64,000 bases of DNA from Christiangramia flava JLT2011 (GTDB lineage Bacteria; Bacteroidota; Bacteroidia; Flavobacteriales; Flavobacteriaceae): positions 248,001 through 312,000 of the forward strand of contig NZ_CP016359.1 in NCBI RefSeq assembly GCF_001951155.1. The letters are read 5' to 3'. Within the stretch, counting starts at the first letter, position 1. Every line of letters starts with the position of its first letter. This document shows, piece after piece, positions 54,428 through 63,932 of the stretch. The translations under genes were made by a program, and so were the position numbers. The notes beneath the pieces were generated by a model that saw only the letters and a program-made list of their open reading frames with translations, was not told where the DNA came from and did not search any database.

Positions 54428-55798
54428 ATGAAAGGCATTTCAGGAATTATCGAACGTGCTTTCAGGAACCTCATCCCGGCTCCTTTTACACTCGCCGTCT
54501 TACTAACATTTTTAACCCTGTTGCTGGCATTTTTCCTATCGGGAGATCAGTCGGTTAGTTCCGCAGTACAAATTTTACGCTCCTGGCAAAGTGGGATGTG
54601 GGAACCGGCACTGCTGGTTTTTGCAGTTCAGATGATGCTCATCCTGGTTTTAGGGCATATCCTGGTGTTAAGCGAGCCTATGAAATGGCTCATGGATAAA
54701 CTCACCAGTCGCATTCACAATAACGCGAGTGCAGTTGCCGTGGTCTGTGCCTCAACCATGCTGGTGGCCTTCTTTAACTGGGGGCTTGGGCTTATTTTCG
54801 GAGCGATCATGGCACGGAAAATGGCAGAACAGGCAAGTCGAAAAAATTTCAAAATCAATTACCCGCTTTTAGGCGCAGCCGGTTACTCAGGTTTGATGGT
54901 ATGGCATGCAGGCATCAGCGGAAGTGCCCCATTAAAAGCTGCGGAAAACGGACACCTGAAAAGTCTTTTTTCTGCTGAAAATGCCAATATCGCCGGCCTG
55001 CTTCCAGAACTCGTACCTACCAGCCAGACGATCTTTTCTTCCGGAAATCTCATCCTATTCGGAATTTTACTCCTACTGATTCCTTCAGCGTTATTTTTAC
55101 TGGCCCGGAAAACTCCTTTAGAAATTTCCTCGATCGACTTTTCAAAAACAAGAACGGTGATTATCAATCCAAAAGGAGCGGAAAAACTGGATGCTTCGCC
55201 AATTCTGAAATATATACTGGGAATATTGCTCTTATTGGCTTTTCTCGCCAGTTATTATCAGGAGCTCATGCAGTTCAACATTACCCCCAACATGCTGAAT
55301 TTCTTTATGCTGGGACTTTGTATCCTCCTGCATCAAAATTTTCAAAGTTTTTTGGCAGCGCTCGACGAAGCTATCGTGGGAGCGGGCGCGATCCTGATAC
55401 AATTTCCGCTGTACTTCGGGATTATGGGGGTGATGAAAGACAGTGGAATGGTTGGACAGATCGCTGAATTTTTCACCAATTTGGCTACAGAAACCACTTT
55501 GCCATTATTCACATTCTTAAGCGCCGGACTGGTAAACATCTTTGTTCCCAGCGGCGGAGGCCAATGGGCCATCCAAGGACCAATTGTCATGGAAAGCGCT
55601 ATAAAGTCTGGGGTTTCCATTCCAAAGGCGATCATGGCATTTGCCTATGGAGACCAGATTACCAATATGCTCCAGCCCTTCTGGGCCTTACCCTTACTTG
55701 CCATCACCAAACTGAAAGCCCGTGAAATTTTGCCCTACAGTTTATTGATTATGTGCCTTGGAATAATAATTTATGTAATAGGTCTCCTACTTCTTTAG
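54428..55798 (+). CDS. Short-chain fatty-acid transporter (AtoE family)
   Basis: ATG at 54428 (456 aa) is preferred over the TTG at 54416, which overlaps the permease stop. The protein has about 12 TM helices and AtoE-family blocks FFNWGLGLIFGAIMARKMAE, VWHAGISGSAPLKAAE and FVPSGGGQWAIQGPIVMESA. The E. coli homologue carries acetoacetate or other short-chain fatty acids. Its stop is overlapped 4 bp by a small membrane-protein gene on the opposite strand. Confidence 0.9.
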   Translation: MKGISGIIERAFRNLIPAPFTLAVLLTFLTLLLAFFLSGDQSVSSAVQILRSWQSGMWEPALLVFAVQMMLILVLGHILVLSEPMKWLMDKLTSRIHNNASAVAVVCASTMLVAFFNWGLGLIFGAIMARKMAEQASRKNFKINYPLLGAAGYSGLMVWHAGISGSAPLKAAENGHLKSLFSAENANIAGLLPELVPTSQTIFSSGNLILFGILLLLIPSALFLLARKTPLEISSIDFSKTRTVIINPKGAEKLDASPILKYILGILLLLAFLASYYQELMQFNITPNMLNFFMLGLCILLHQNFQSFLAALDEAIVGAGAILIQFPLYFGIMGVMKDSGMVGQIAEFFTNLATETTLPLFTFLSAGLVNIFVPSGGGQWAIQGPIVMESAIKSGVSIPKAIMAFAYGDQITNMLQPFWALPLLAITKLKAREILPYSLLIMCLGIIIYVIGLLLL

Positions 55799-55950
55799 GA
55801 GTTGGCCGATCGTTTGATCGAAGCGATTTCCTTACTGTATTTGGAGATTATTTTCTCCTGCTTTTCATTATTCCGAATAAGATTAATCCAGATCACCAAC
55901 ATCATGATGAGGCTAATGGCCATCACAACGTAGAAAAAAGTCTGATCCAT
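55795..55950 (-). CDS. Small single-pass membrane protein (51 aa)
   Basis: A short ORF from ATG at 55950 to TAA at 55795-55797 encodes a 51-residue protein. It begins MDQTFFYVVMAISLIMMLVI, one TM helix (about residues 5-25), and ends with a charged, Lys-rich helix (EKQEKIISKYSKEIASIKRS). The frame is open with a balanced membrane-protein composition, and the 3' end overlaps the transporter stop by 4 bp. Function is unknown; it may associate with a larger membrane complex. Support is by composition only. Confidence 0.6.
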   Translation of the reverse strand: MDQTFFYVVMAISLIMMLVIWINLIRNNEKQEKIISKYSKEIASIKRSANS

Positions 55951-56424
55951 AATTGCAATTTTTTAAGGTGGTATTTCGAATTAGGGGGGACTTGCTAAAA
56001 ATAATCCAATTACACTTATCAAAAGATTGATCGAATGTTAATTGGCAGAGCTTTAACGATGAAGCAGGTAGTTCATCTGATTTTCGGGTACAAAAAAAGG
56101 GCCGTGACTATCATTTCAGAATTGACCCTTTTCTTTTTCTAAGCTATTTGATGTAAATCTATCCCGATTTGTCGTAAATATCATTAATTAAACCTGACCA
56201 AAATGAAAAGAAATTGTTAAATATTTGAAGTTATTGTAAATTAAATCGATTTAATTATCATCCCCGCATTTTTTAAACAGTTTTTACCGCAATTTTAGAC
56301 CTCTTTTTGAGAAAAATTCCGAGAATGATAAATGTTTCCTAAATGAAAAGATGTTAGCATATTATTAACGCTTTCGCCTATTATGATTCCTACATTGCAC
56401 AGCAGAACTCAAAATCTATTGAAA
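55951..56424. other. 474-bp AT-rich intergenic region with an isolated hairpin
   Basis: No gene is supported. A candidate hairpin pairs AAAAGGG with CCCTTTT (within 56090-56145), with an A-run before and T-rich sequence after; no annotated gene ends there. The rest (56150-56420) is very AT-rich and likely holds the promoter and long leader of the DUF7282-like lipoprotein gene. I could not pick out an exact -7 box. Confidence 0.35.
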
Positions 56425-57255
56425 ATGAAAATGTTTATGCAGCAAAAATTTTTAACTCTGTTATTGGTCGCACTACTAGTTGGAACACTGGTATCTTGTG
56501 ATGAAGACGATGATGATGTGACTGCCATGATGCCAACCGGAACGGTAAGTGTAGAAAACCAGGATTTTACGGGTGAGATGCTTACGATCGCAGATGTCAC
56601 GATGAGTGATGACGGTTGGGTGGTGATTCACCGTGATAATGGTGGTTCCCCCATGGTTCCTGATATTATTTCAGTTCCTAAAATGGTTTCAGCAGGGAAT
56701 ACCAGTGATGTGATGGTAGAGCTTAAAGACGGGGTAGAATTACAGGATGGAGAAACACTTTGGGTGATGCTTCATAATGATTCCGGAGATATGGGAACGT
56801 ATGAATTTGACGGAAGCAACGGCCTGGATCTGCCAATTGAAGATGACATGGGTAATATCGTCACCAAATCTTTTACGGTCAACGTCATGAGCGAGCCAAC
56901 CGGGTCGCTTTCAGTAGAAGATCAGGCGGTAGCAGATAACAAAGTGAGCATCAGCTCGATTACCTTGGATCAACCAGGTTTTGTGGTCGTTCATGCCGAT
57001 AATGGCGAAGATGGACCGGTAGTTCCTGCAATCATTTCCGAACCTTTGTTTCTGGAAGCCGGAACTCACGAAGATGTAGAAGTGACTTTTACCGAAGATG
57101 CTGGTGTCATGACCGGAGATACTCTTTGGGCGATGTTACACACCGATACCGGTGAAGCAATGGTGTATGAATTTGACGGTGAAAATGGGCTGGATATGCC
57201 AATTTTAACTGAAGAAGATACGCCGGTAATGATGTCTTTCGATATCACCGAGTAA
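56425..57255 (+). CDS. Lipoprotein with two DUF7282-like repeats
   Basis: ATG at 56425 is preferred (276 aa: MKMFMQQKFL, then a lipobox ending VSC). After an Asp-rich spacer (DEDDDDV) there are two tandem repeats of about 115 residues. Both run from 'PTG.(V/L)SVE(N/D)Q' through 'G(W/F)VV(I/V)H(R/A)DNG', 'GDTLW(V/A)MLH.D.G' and 'YEFDG.NGLD(L/M)PI'. This pattern resembles DUF7282, known from haloarchaeal surface proteins (recalled, not searched). The protein is very acidic, with no catalytic motif. It is probably an outer-surface binding or structural protein, and no partner is evident. Confidence 0.75.
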   Translation: MKMFMQQKFLTLLLVALLVGTLVSCDEDDDDVTAMMPTGTVSVENQDFTGEMLTIADVTMSDDGWVVIHRDNGGSPMVPDIISVPKMVSAGNTSDVMVELKDGVELQDGETLWVMLHNDSGDMGTYEFDGSNGLDLPIEDDMGNIVTKSFTVNVMSEPTGSLSVEDQAVADNKVSISSITLDQPGFVVVHADNGEDGPVVPAIISEPLFLEAGTHEDVEVTFTEDAGVMTGDTLWAMLHTDTGEAMVYEFDGENGLDMPILTEEDTPVMMSFDITE

Positions 57256-57275
57256 TTTTGGACCCGATAAAAATG

Positions 57276-57304
57276 AAACCCGGCTTTTAAGCCGGGTTTT
57301 TTTA
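57276..57304. terminator. Bidirectional terminator between lipoprotein and nuclease genes
   Basis: AAACCCGGCTT/AAGCCGGGTTT (57276-57286 with 57289-57299) forms a strong hairpin ending in a T-run on the plus strand. It lies between two converging genes. On the minus strand the T-run is shorter. Confidence 0.85.
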
Positions 57305-57323
57305 TGCTGAAAATAGAACTTAG

Positions 57324-59177
57324 CTATACCGCATCTACCTGAGATTCCAAAGCATCTTCAATAGCATCAGGCACTTCACTGAAAAAGTCAAAACCCGTCA
57401 TTAACTCAATATCATCCACAGTGGTTTTATACTGGGTCCAGTCTGAAGTAACCGACTGGCTGTTGGGCATATCTACCGCTATCACCCGGGTGGAAGCGGT
57501 TACCCTGCTCACATCATTATCGCCATCAGGAATAATCATGATCACTTTCCAGGTATTTGAAGGCACTTCCACCATTCCGTTCGCCACATATTCCGCGTAA
57601 CCATTCGAGCCATCACCGCCAATTCCGTAGCCACCGGAAATAATATAGATCTCATATCCGCCGCTTAACATGGAACGGCAGTAGCTTTCCAGATTCGCCC
57701 AGGCATAGCGATTATTATTGGGCGCCTGAGGCATCATATTGGTCATAAAAAAGGTGTTGGAATTATCATCAACGGAAAGCGTCCTGTCTGCCGAAGGACA
57801 CTGGTGGCCACGATCAAAACCGCTTCCGGAATAATCGGTTTCCTGGACCTGGTACCAGCCAGCTGGCAAAGACGTATCATTTCTGAAGTCATTCTGTCTC
57901 GGAGCGTCACCAAGCCAGGCCTCGTCCAAATGCCAGCTCACCCAGTTCGCCTGTCCTCTGTCACGGGAATACGACATTACATATTCTTCTTTTTCAAGGA
58001 GGTAATTATTGGGATAATTTACATCTGTAACCGCTGCGGAAGGATTTCCCATCGTTAGGTGTACGACGCCGGAAATTCCTCCGCCGGTCCCACCGCCAGT
58101 TCCTCCTCCGGAAGAACCGCCCGGATCTGTGGTTCCGTGAATGGTTAGATCATCAATATTGATACGGTCGCCACTTCCGGAAAGTTTGACGATTCTGAAG
58201 CGAACCGTTCCGGAATATGCTGCCGGAAAACTGACATTTTCAAGAGTGGTTGATGTACTATTCTGTACAACGCTGATGGCACTCCAACTTGCTCCCTGGT
58301 TTGTCGAGGCTTCCAACTGCCAGGAACTGCTTCCGTCGGTGCCGTAAACTGCATGATTAAAACTGACAGATTCCGCGCCGTCCACGTCAAAATTCATTTG
58401 CAGCATTCCGTAGTCGCGAATACGAACCGATTTGGTTCCTGTTTTTCGGTCATTATCAAGACTCCCGAGTAATGCCTCTTCCAGATACCAGGTGCCGGAA
58501 GGAAGATCTACCGTGCCACTAGCATAACTTCCCTTGGAACCGCTCTCATAATCTTCCGTTAGATCGATCAGGCTCCCCGAGGAACCTCCATCGCCCGTTC
58601 CGGCAGCATTGGGTACCACGGTAAGATCATCAATATTAAGGCGTTCCCCGCTGCCATCGGTTTTCCGAATTTCAAACCGAATATTCCCGGTCACATTCAG
58701 CGTGAAGGTCGCCGTGGATAAATTCGATTTTTTAACCGAAACCTGGCTTCCCAACTGGTTCCAGCTTGCACCGGAATCGGTAGAATAATACACCTGGAAG
58801 CTGGTTTGCCGGTCACGATTGTACTTGGCATAGCTCACTGAAAAACTGGTCGCGCCCTCGGTAAGGTCAAAATTCATAGTGACAGACCCGCTATTTTGGA
58901 TCCTAACCGATTTGCTTCCATTTTTGGCATCTCCGCTAAGACTTCCCACAAGGGCATCGTCAAAATACCAGTCGCCGTCGGCCAGATTTACGGTGCCCGC
59001 CGCGTAAGAAGTTTTGGAAGCGTTCTCAAAATCTTCCACATAGTCGCCAGACTGGTTGACGGTAAAATTCTGATAGGTTACCGCTTCCTGTAAATCCTGG
59101 TCATCCTTGGAACAGGATACCAGAAACAAAAAAACCTGCAGGTACAGCAGGCTTCTGAAAAAATTAAAATGTTGCAT
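57324..59177 (-). CDS. Secreted DNA/RNA non-specific endonuclease lipoprotein with two repeat domains
   Basis: The 617-aa protein has a lipobox (LQVFLFLVSC). Two homologous beta-rich domains follow (about residues 45-190 and 203-345); both run from 'YE..S.SYA.GTV.L..G.WY..(D/E)AL.GSL' to 'G.R.NIDDLT(V/I)'. A Gly/Ser-rich linker (about 348-372) leads to a NUC1-type nuclease (about 375-610). The nuclease signature GFDRGHQCPSADR (about 449-461) carries the catalytic His, and NTFFMTNMMPQAPNNNRYAW the metal Asn. It would degrade extracellular nucleic acids at the cell surface. The repeats may bind DNA or polysaccharide, but this is a guess. Confidence 0.9.
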   Translation of the reverse strand: MQHFNFFRSLLYLQVFLFLVSCSKDDQDLQEAVTYQNFTVNQSGDYVEDFENASKTSYAAGTVNLADGDWYFDDALVGSLSGDAKNGSKSVRIQNSGSVTMNFDLTEGATSFSVSYAKYNRDRQTSFQVYYSTDSGASWNQLGSQVSVKKSNLSTATFTLNVTGNIRFEIRKTDGSGERLNIDDLTVVPNAAGTGDGGSSGSLIDLTEDYESGSKGSYASGTVDLPSGTWYLEEALLGSLDNDRKTGTKSVRIRDYGMLQMNFDVDGAESVSFNHAVYGTDGSSSWQLEASTNQGASWSAISVVQNSTSTTLENVSFPAAYSGTVRFRIVKLSGSGDRINIDDLTIHGTTDPGGSSGGGTGGGTGGGISGVVHLTMGNPSAAVTDVNYPNNYLLEKEEYVMSYSRDRGQANWVSWHLDEAWLGDAPRQNDFRNDTSLPAGWYQVQETDYSGSGFDRGHQCPSADRTLSVDDNSNTFFMTNMMPQAPNNNRYAWANLESYCRSMLSGGYEIYIISGGYGIGGDGSNGYAEYVANGMVEVPSNTWKVIMIIPDGDNDVSRVTASTRVIAVDMPNSQSVTSDWTQYKTTVDDIELMTGFDFFSEVPDAIEDALESQVDAV

Positions 59178-59338
59178 GGTGATTTAGGTTAAATAGATTA
59201 ATTCATCAAAAGTTTAAATTATTTAAATTTTAACCTATCAATTCAGGCAATGATGATTTTTTGTTAAAACTTTATTAACGACATAAAAAATTATTTCATT
59301 CCTGCCCCATTCTGAGTAAATTATTTAAAAAATAAGAG

Positions 59339-60421
59339 ATGAAGAGCAGGAGAAATTTTATCAGGAAATCGGGTTTATTGCTGGGTGCAGCGTTTTTGCC
59401 TTTTCCCGGGTGTATCAACTTCAGCCAAAAAAAGAAATTGGGTGTGGCCCTGGTAGGTCTTGGATATTACAGTACCGATCTCCTCGCGCCCGCTCTTCAG
59501 CAAACCAGCTACTGTGAGCTTAAAGGTATAGTAACGGGAAGCCCCGAAAAGATTCCTGTTTGGAAACAGCGCTATGGAATAAAGGATTCCAATATTTACA
59601 ATTATCAGAATATGCATCAGATTGCTGATAATGATGAGATTGACGTGATCTATATTGTATTGCCAACCGGTCTGCACGCGGAATATGCGATCAAGGCGGC
59701 CAATACTGGCAAGCATGTTTGGTGTGAAAAACCGATGGCGAGAACTGCGAAAGAGTGCCAGCAGATCATCGATGCCTGTAATGCCAATAAGGTGAAACTC
59801 TCCATAGGTTACCGGATGCAGCACGAAAAAAATACAAAAACCATTATGGAATGGGCCAAAACTCAGCCTTATGGCCAAATACAGGAAGTGAGCTCCCAGG
59901 CGGGATATAACGGCGGAACGATCAATCCCTGGAAACTGAAAAAAGAAATGGGAGGCGGGGCGATCTATGACATGGGTGTGTATACCATCAATGCAGCGAG
60001 ATATTCCACCGGCCTGGAACCGGTTGCTGTAACCGCTACGCAATCTACCAGGCGCCCGGAAATCTTTACCGAAGTAGATGAAACAACCGAGTTTAAAATG
60101 GAATTTCCAGGTGGCATTATCGTAAACGGAAAAACCAGTTTTGGACAGAACCTTAACAAACTGGCAATTACAGCTAAGGATGGCTGGTATTACCTCGAAC
60201 CGATGCAGGCCTATTCCGGAGTTCGTGGAAAAACCAGTGACGGGAAAGTGCTTGCCCCGATGGGTAAAACCCAGCAAGCCGTGCAAATGGACGATGACGC
60301 CCTCGCCATCCTGGAAGATCGGCCAGTTAGGGTTCCCGGTGAGGAAGGGATGAAAGACATCGCGATAGTCGAAAAAATAAATGCGTCAGCCGCCAATGGC
60401 AGCCAACGCGTTAGCCTTTAA
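59339..60421 (+). CDS. Tat-exported Gfo/Idh/MocA-family oxidoreductase
   Basis: The 360-aa protein has an N-terminal twin-arginine-like signal (SRRNFIRKSGLLLGAAFLPF). The NAD(P)-binding Rossmann fold shows VALVGLGYYSTDLLAPAL, and the hallmark CEKPMARTAKECQ (Lys-Pro) is at about residue 133. GGGAIYDMGVYTINAARY gives the catalytic Asp and Tyr region. It resembles glucose-fructose oxidoreductases of the periplasm. The sugar substrate is unknown. It converges with gapN with a 10-bp gap. Confidence 0.88.
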   Translation: MKSRRNFIRKSGLLLGAAFLPFPGCINFSQKKKLGVALVGLGYYSTDLLAPALQQTSYCELKGIVTGSPEKIPVWKQRYGIKDSNIYNYQNMHQIADNDEIDVIYIVLPTGLHAEYAIKAANTGKHVWCEKPMARTAKECQQIIDACNANKVKLSIGYRMQHEKNTKTIMEWAKTQPYGQIQEVSSQAGYNGGTINPWKLKKEMGGGAIYDMGVYTINAARYSTGLEPVAVTATQSTRRPEIFTEVDETTEFKMEFPGGIIVNGKTSFGQNLNKLAITAKDGWYYLEPMQAYSGVRGKTSDGKVLAPMGKTQQAVQMDDDALAILEDRPVRVPGEEGMKDIAIVEKINASAANGSQRVSL

Positions 60422-60431
60422 TTTTTTTCAA

Positions 60432-62009
60432 TTACAAAAGGTAATCGGTGCTGACGAAATTGGAGCTTTTACTGTCTAACAGTTCCCGCAGGATCTCATT
60501 ATTATAAGCTTTATCCTTGCTGGCTACAAATGTCCTGATCGAAAAGGATCTCAAAGCATCATGCACACTTAAGGTCCCTACGGCCGAATCTTTTCTCCCC
60601 GTGAACGGAAATACATCCGGTCCTCTCTGGCAGGAGCTGTTCAGGTTCACACGGCAAACCAGGTTCACCAGCGTATCAATGAGTGGTGCCAGTCTTTTAA
60701 TATCATTTCCGAAGAGACTTACCTGCTGACCGTAATTGGAATCTGCGATCTCATCCAGCAAATCGTCTATCGAACGGAAAGGTTTGACCGGAATCACCGG
60801 GCCAAATTGTTCCTCCTGGTAGACCCGCATTTCTTCGGTTACCGGGTAAAGAACCGCCGGAAAAATATAATTTTCGGTCGTTTCTCCCCCTCGTTTGTTC
60901 AGTACTTTTGCGCCATGTTTTTCGGCATCATCGATCAGTTCCTGAATGTATTGCGGTTTATCGGGTTCCGGAAGTGGCGTCAACATCACTTTTTCATCCC
61001 ACGGATTGCCAAATTTCAGCGCATCGACCCTTTCAGCAAAACGCCTGTTAAACTCCTCCTGAATATCTTCATGTACGTACAGAATTTTAAGGGCAGTACA
61101 GCGCTGACCGTTGAAGGAAAGCGTGCCGGAAATACATTCGTCAATTGCCAGATCTAGATCGGCATCTGGCAATACAATCCCGGGATTTTTAGCCTCCAGC
61201 CCAAGAACCAGACGGAGTCGGTTTTTATGCGGATGCTGATCCTGCAATGCAATAGCTGATTTGCTATTTCCAATCAGGGCCAGCACATCGACCCTCCCAG
61301 ATTGCATGATAGGTGCAGCAACTTCCCTTCCCCTTCCGTAGATCACATTTACGACTCCTTTCGGAAAAGAACTTCGAAAAGCTTCCAGTAATGGGGACAG
61401 CAACAGCACACCGTGTTTTGCCGGTTTGAAAACCACGGTATTCCCCATGATCAGGGCCGGGATAAGCAGCGCAAAAGTCTCATTTAAAGGGTAGTTATAA
61501 GGCCCGAGGCATAACACCACTCCCAGCGGGCCACGGCGAATATGAGCATAAACGCCATCTTTTTTGTGAAATTTGGCGCTGTCTCGATCCAGTTGCTTGT
61601 AATCTTCAATCGTGTCAAGAATGTATTCTACCGTACGATCAAATTCCTTCTGAGAATCTGGCAGGGATTTGCCAATTTCCCACATCAGGTATTTTACCAC
61701 CACTTCGCGCTGTTCTTTCATTTTCGAGACAAAGTCTTCCATGCAGGCAATTCGCTGCGCCACTTTCATGGTTGGCCAGTCACCCTGACCTTTGGAATAG
61801 GCGTCACAGGCCGATTGCAGGACTTCCATCGCCGTGGCTTCATCCATATGCGGAATGGTTCCCAGCAGTGTTAGCTGATAATCTTCCGTAGAAGATATTG
61901 TTGAAAATACCTCGTCATTTTTGCCCTTCCACTCGATCAACTCACCATTGGAAAGATAAGTTTTCTGATGCAAGAGTTCGTTTATCTGAAATTCTTTTGG
62001 AATGCTCAT
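60432..62009 (-). CDS. gapN: NADP-dependent non-phosphorylating glyceraldehyde-3-phosphate dehydrogenase
   Basis: Oxidises glyceraldehyde-3-phosphate directly to 3-phosphoglycerate with NADPH formation and no ATP. The 525-aa aldehyde dehydrogenase has the catalytic Glu in [16 protein letters not shown] (about 271) and the Cys in [13 protein letters not shown] (about 303). GapN-type length and blocks such as [20 protein letters not shown] and [12 protein letters not shown] are present. It lies 30 bp after the serB-serA fusion in the same direction, so both are likely on one transcript. Another ALDH of the GapN group would be the alternative. Confidence 0.88.
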   Translation of the reverse strand: MSIPKEFQINELLHQKTYLSNGELIEWKGKNDEVFSTISSTEDYQLTLLGTIPHMDEATAMEVLQSACDAYSKGQGDWPTMKVAQRIACMEDFVSKMKEQREVVVKYLMWEIGKSLPDSQKEFDRTVEYILDTIEDYKQLDRDSAKFHKKDGVYAHIRRGPLGVVLCLGPYNYPLNETFALLIPALIMGNTVVFKPAKHGVLLLSPLLEAFRSSFPKGVVNVIYGRGREVAAPIMQSGRVDVLALIGNSKSAIALQDQHPHKNRLRLVLGLEAKNPGIVLPDADLDLAIDECISGTLSFNGQRCTALKILYVHEDIQEEFNRRFAERVDALKFGNPWDEKVMLTPLPEPDKPQYIQELIDDAEKHGAKVLNKRGGETTENYIFPAVLYPVTEEMRVYQEEQFGPVIPVKPFRSIDDLLDEIADSNYGQQVSLFGNDIKRLAPLIDTLVNLVCRVNLNSSCQRGPDVFPFTGRKDSAVGTLSVHDALRSFSIRTFVASKDKAYNNEILRELLDSKSSNFVSTDYLL

Positions 62010-62039
62010 AATCTGGTTTGGTTGGTTAATTTCAGCAGT

Positions 62040-63932
62040 TTAATACAACACCCGGAATTTGATGGTTCCCTGGATGGCTTTCAGCTCCTCGATCACGTGA
62101 TCGTCGTATTCCTTGTCAATATCGGTAATCACATAACCGATAGTTTCGTTCGTTTTCAGGTATTGACCTACGATATTGATATCGTTCGCGGCCAGAATAC
62201 GGTTGATGTGCGCGATGATTCCCGGTTTATTGTGGTGAATATGAATGAGCCTGTGTGCGTTTTCCAAAGTGGGCAGTTGCAGGTTCGGGAAATTCACTGA
62301 ATTCGTCGTGCCACCGGTATTGATGTAGTTAATGATCTTCCCGGGCACGAAATTTCCAATATTTTCCTGGGCTTCTTCAGTACTACCGCCAATATGCGGA
62401 GTAAGTATAAGGTTTGGCAAACCGCGTAAAACTGACTGGAATTCTTCCTGATTGGTCTTAGGCTCTTTCGGAAAAACGTCTACTCCCGCACCGGCAATTC
62501 GGCCAGATTCAATATGTTTTTTCAGCGCATCCACATCCACAACCTGTCCACGGGCAAGATTCAGAAAATAAGAACCTTCCTTCAGCCAGCTCAATTGCTT
62601 GTCACCGATCATATTGGTGTTTTCCTTTCTTCCGTCTACATGAAGCGTGACCACATCCACGATCTTGAACAGCTCTTCGAGGCTGCTGCATTTGGTGGCA
62701 TTTCCCAGGGCCAGTTTTTCTACCAGATCGTAATAATATACATCAAAACCAATGGCTTCGGCGACTACTGATAGTTGTGAACCAATATTCCCGTAACCCA
62801 CGATACCCAGCTTTTTCCCTCGAATCTCGTAACTGCCTTTCGCCGATTTGTTCCATTGTCCCTGGTGCATTTCCGCAATTCGATCAGGCAGGTTTCGCAT
62901 CAGGAGAATGATCTCGCCAATGGCCAGTTCCACCACCGAGCGGGTATTGCTAAATGGCGCGTTAAAAACCGCTACCCCTTTATTGAGGCAGGCCTCGAGG
63001 TCGATCTGGTTGGTACCAATACAGAAGGCACCAACGGCAATGAGCCGGTTAGCGTTTTCCAGCACCTTGGCGGTTAGCTGGGTTTTGGAGCGAATTCCCA
63101 ATATAGAAACATCTTTGATCTTTTCGGAAAGTTCCTCTTCGTCCAGAGCGCCCGAAATCGTGGAAACATTGTAACCTTCTTTCTTCATGATATCTACGGC
63201 ATCTGCATGCACATTTTCAAGAAGCAGTACTTTGATTCGGTTTTTGGGATAAGAAATCGCTTTATTCATTTTGTTTACGTATAAAAATTCATCTAAACTA
63301 GGTGTGATATGATCGGCATTTTCCAGGATGTTCTCGCGGGAAACATTTTCAGTAAACGCATAGAACTTGTTGGCCAGCCCGGCGGCTTTGATCTCATAAT
63401 CAGTATAACCGTCGCCAATAACATACACATCCCCTTTTAGGTCCAGTCTTTTAAGTTGTTCCACTTTACCATTGTTGGATGACAGGACATTGTCATGATC
63501 GAAACCGGTCACGTCGCCGTTCTCATCGAATTCAAAAGTATTGGCGAAGACATTTTCAGGTTTTACGCCCAGTTCCTGAACGATTGGAACGATAAATTCT
63601 TTAAAACCATTGGAAACGATGTAGATGCGATCGCGGTATTCTTTGAAAAAATCTTCGTTACGAACGAACGAAACAGAAACCTTCTGTCGAAGGTTCTCAA
63701 TTAAAGGCTGCAGGTGCTTTCTATTCGCATCCAGCAGTTCCAGCCGCTGGCTCAGCGAATCACGAAATGCTAGTTGCCCGCCCATTCCCTGGTTGGTAAG
63801 GTCTACCAGTTTTTGTAATCGTTGTTCCTTTTCAGGATGGCCTTCCAGTGAAATTTCGCCAAGTACGTCCAGGGCTTCTACCTGTGTGAACGTGGAGTCG
63901 AAATCAATCACAAAATGCCTGTTATTCTCCAT
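62040..63932 (-). CDS. serA: Phosphoserine phosphatase - phosphoglycerate dehydrogenase fusion
   Basis: The 630-aa protein has two enzymes in one chain. Residues 1-215 are a SerB-type HAD phosphatase: motif I DFDSTFT (10-16), motif II IVSNGF, a motif III Lys in NNGKVEQL and motif IV VIGDGYTDYEI, so all catalytic positions are kept. Residues 230-550 are D-3-phosphoglycerate dehydrogenase: GIVGYGNIGSQLS (NAD loop), LARGQVVDVDAL (Arg) and LTPHIGGSTEEAQ (His). Residues 555-630 form an ACT domain, expected to sense serine. SerC is not in the window. gapN follows by 30 bp. Confidence 0.93.
   Translation of the reverse strand: MENNRHFVIDFDSTFTQVEALDVLGEISLEGHPEKEQRLQKLVDLTNQGMGGQLAFRDSLSQRLELLDANRKHLQPLIENLRQKVSVSFVRNEDFFKEYRDRIYIVSNGFKEFIVPIVQELGVKPENVFANTFEFDENGDVTGFDHDNVLSSNNGKVEQLKRLDLKGDVYVIGDGYTDYEIKAAGLANKFYAFTENVSRENILENADHITPSLDEFLYVNKMNKAISYPKNRIKVLLLENVHADAVDIMKKEGYNVSTISGALDEEELSEKIKDVSILGIRSKTQLTAKVLENANRLIAVGAFCIGTNQIDLEACLNKGVAVFNAPFSNTRSVVELAIGEIILLMRNLPDRIAEMHQGQWNKSAKGSYEIRGKKLGIVGYGNIGSQLSVVAEAIGFDVYYYDLVEKLALGNATKCSSLEELFKIVDVVTLHVDGRKENTNMIGDKQLSWLKEGSYFLNLARGQVVDVDALKKHIESGRIAGAGVDVFPKEPKTNQEEFQSVLRGLPNLILTPHIGGSTEEAQENIGNFVPGKIINYINTGGTTNSVNFPNLQLPTLENAHRLIHIHHNKPGIIAHINRILAANDINIVGQYLKTNETIGYVITDIDKEYDDHVIEELKAIQGTIKFRVLY

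Noticed and set aside
59375..60286. 303-codon open frame on the minus strand
   Set aside because: It is antisense to the Gfo/Idh/MocA oxidoreductase, with no family features; an open shadow frame.
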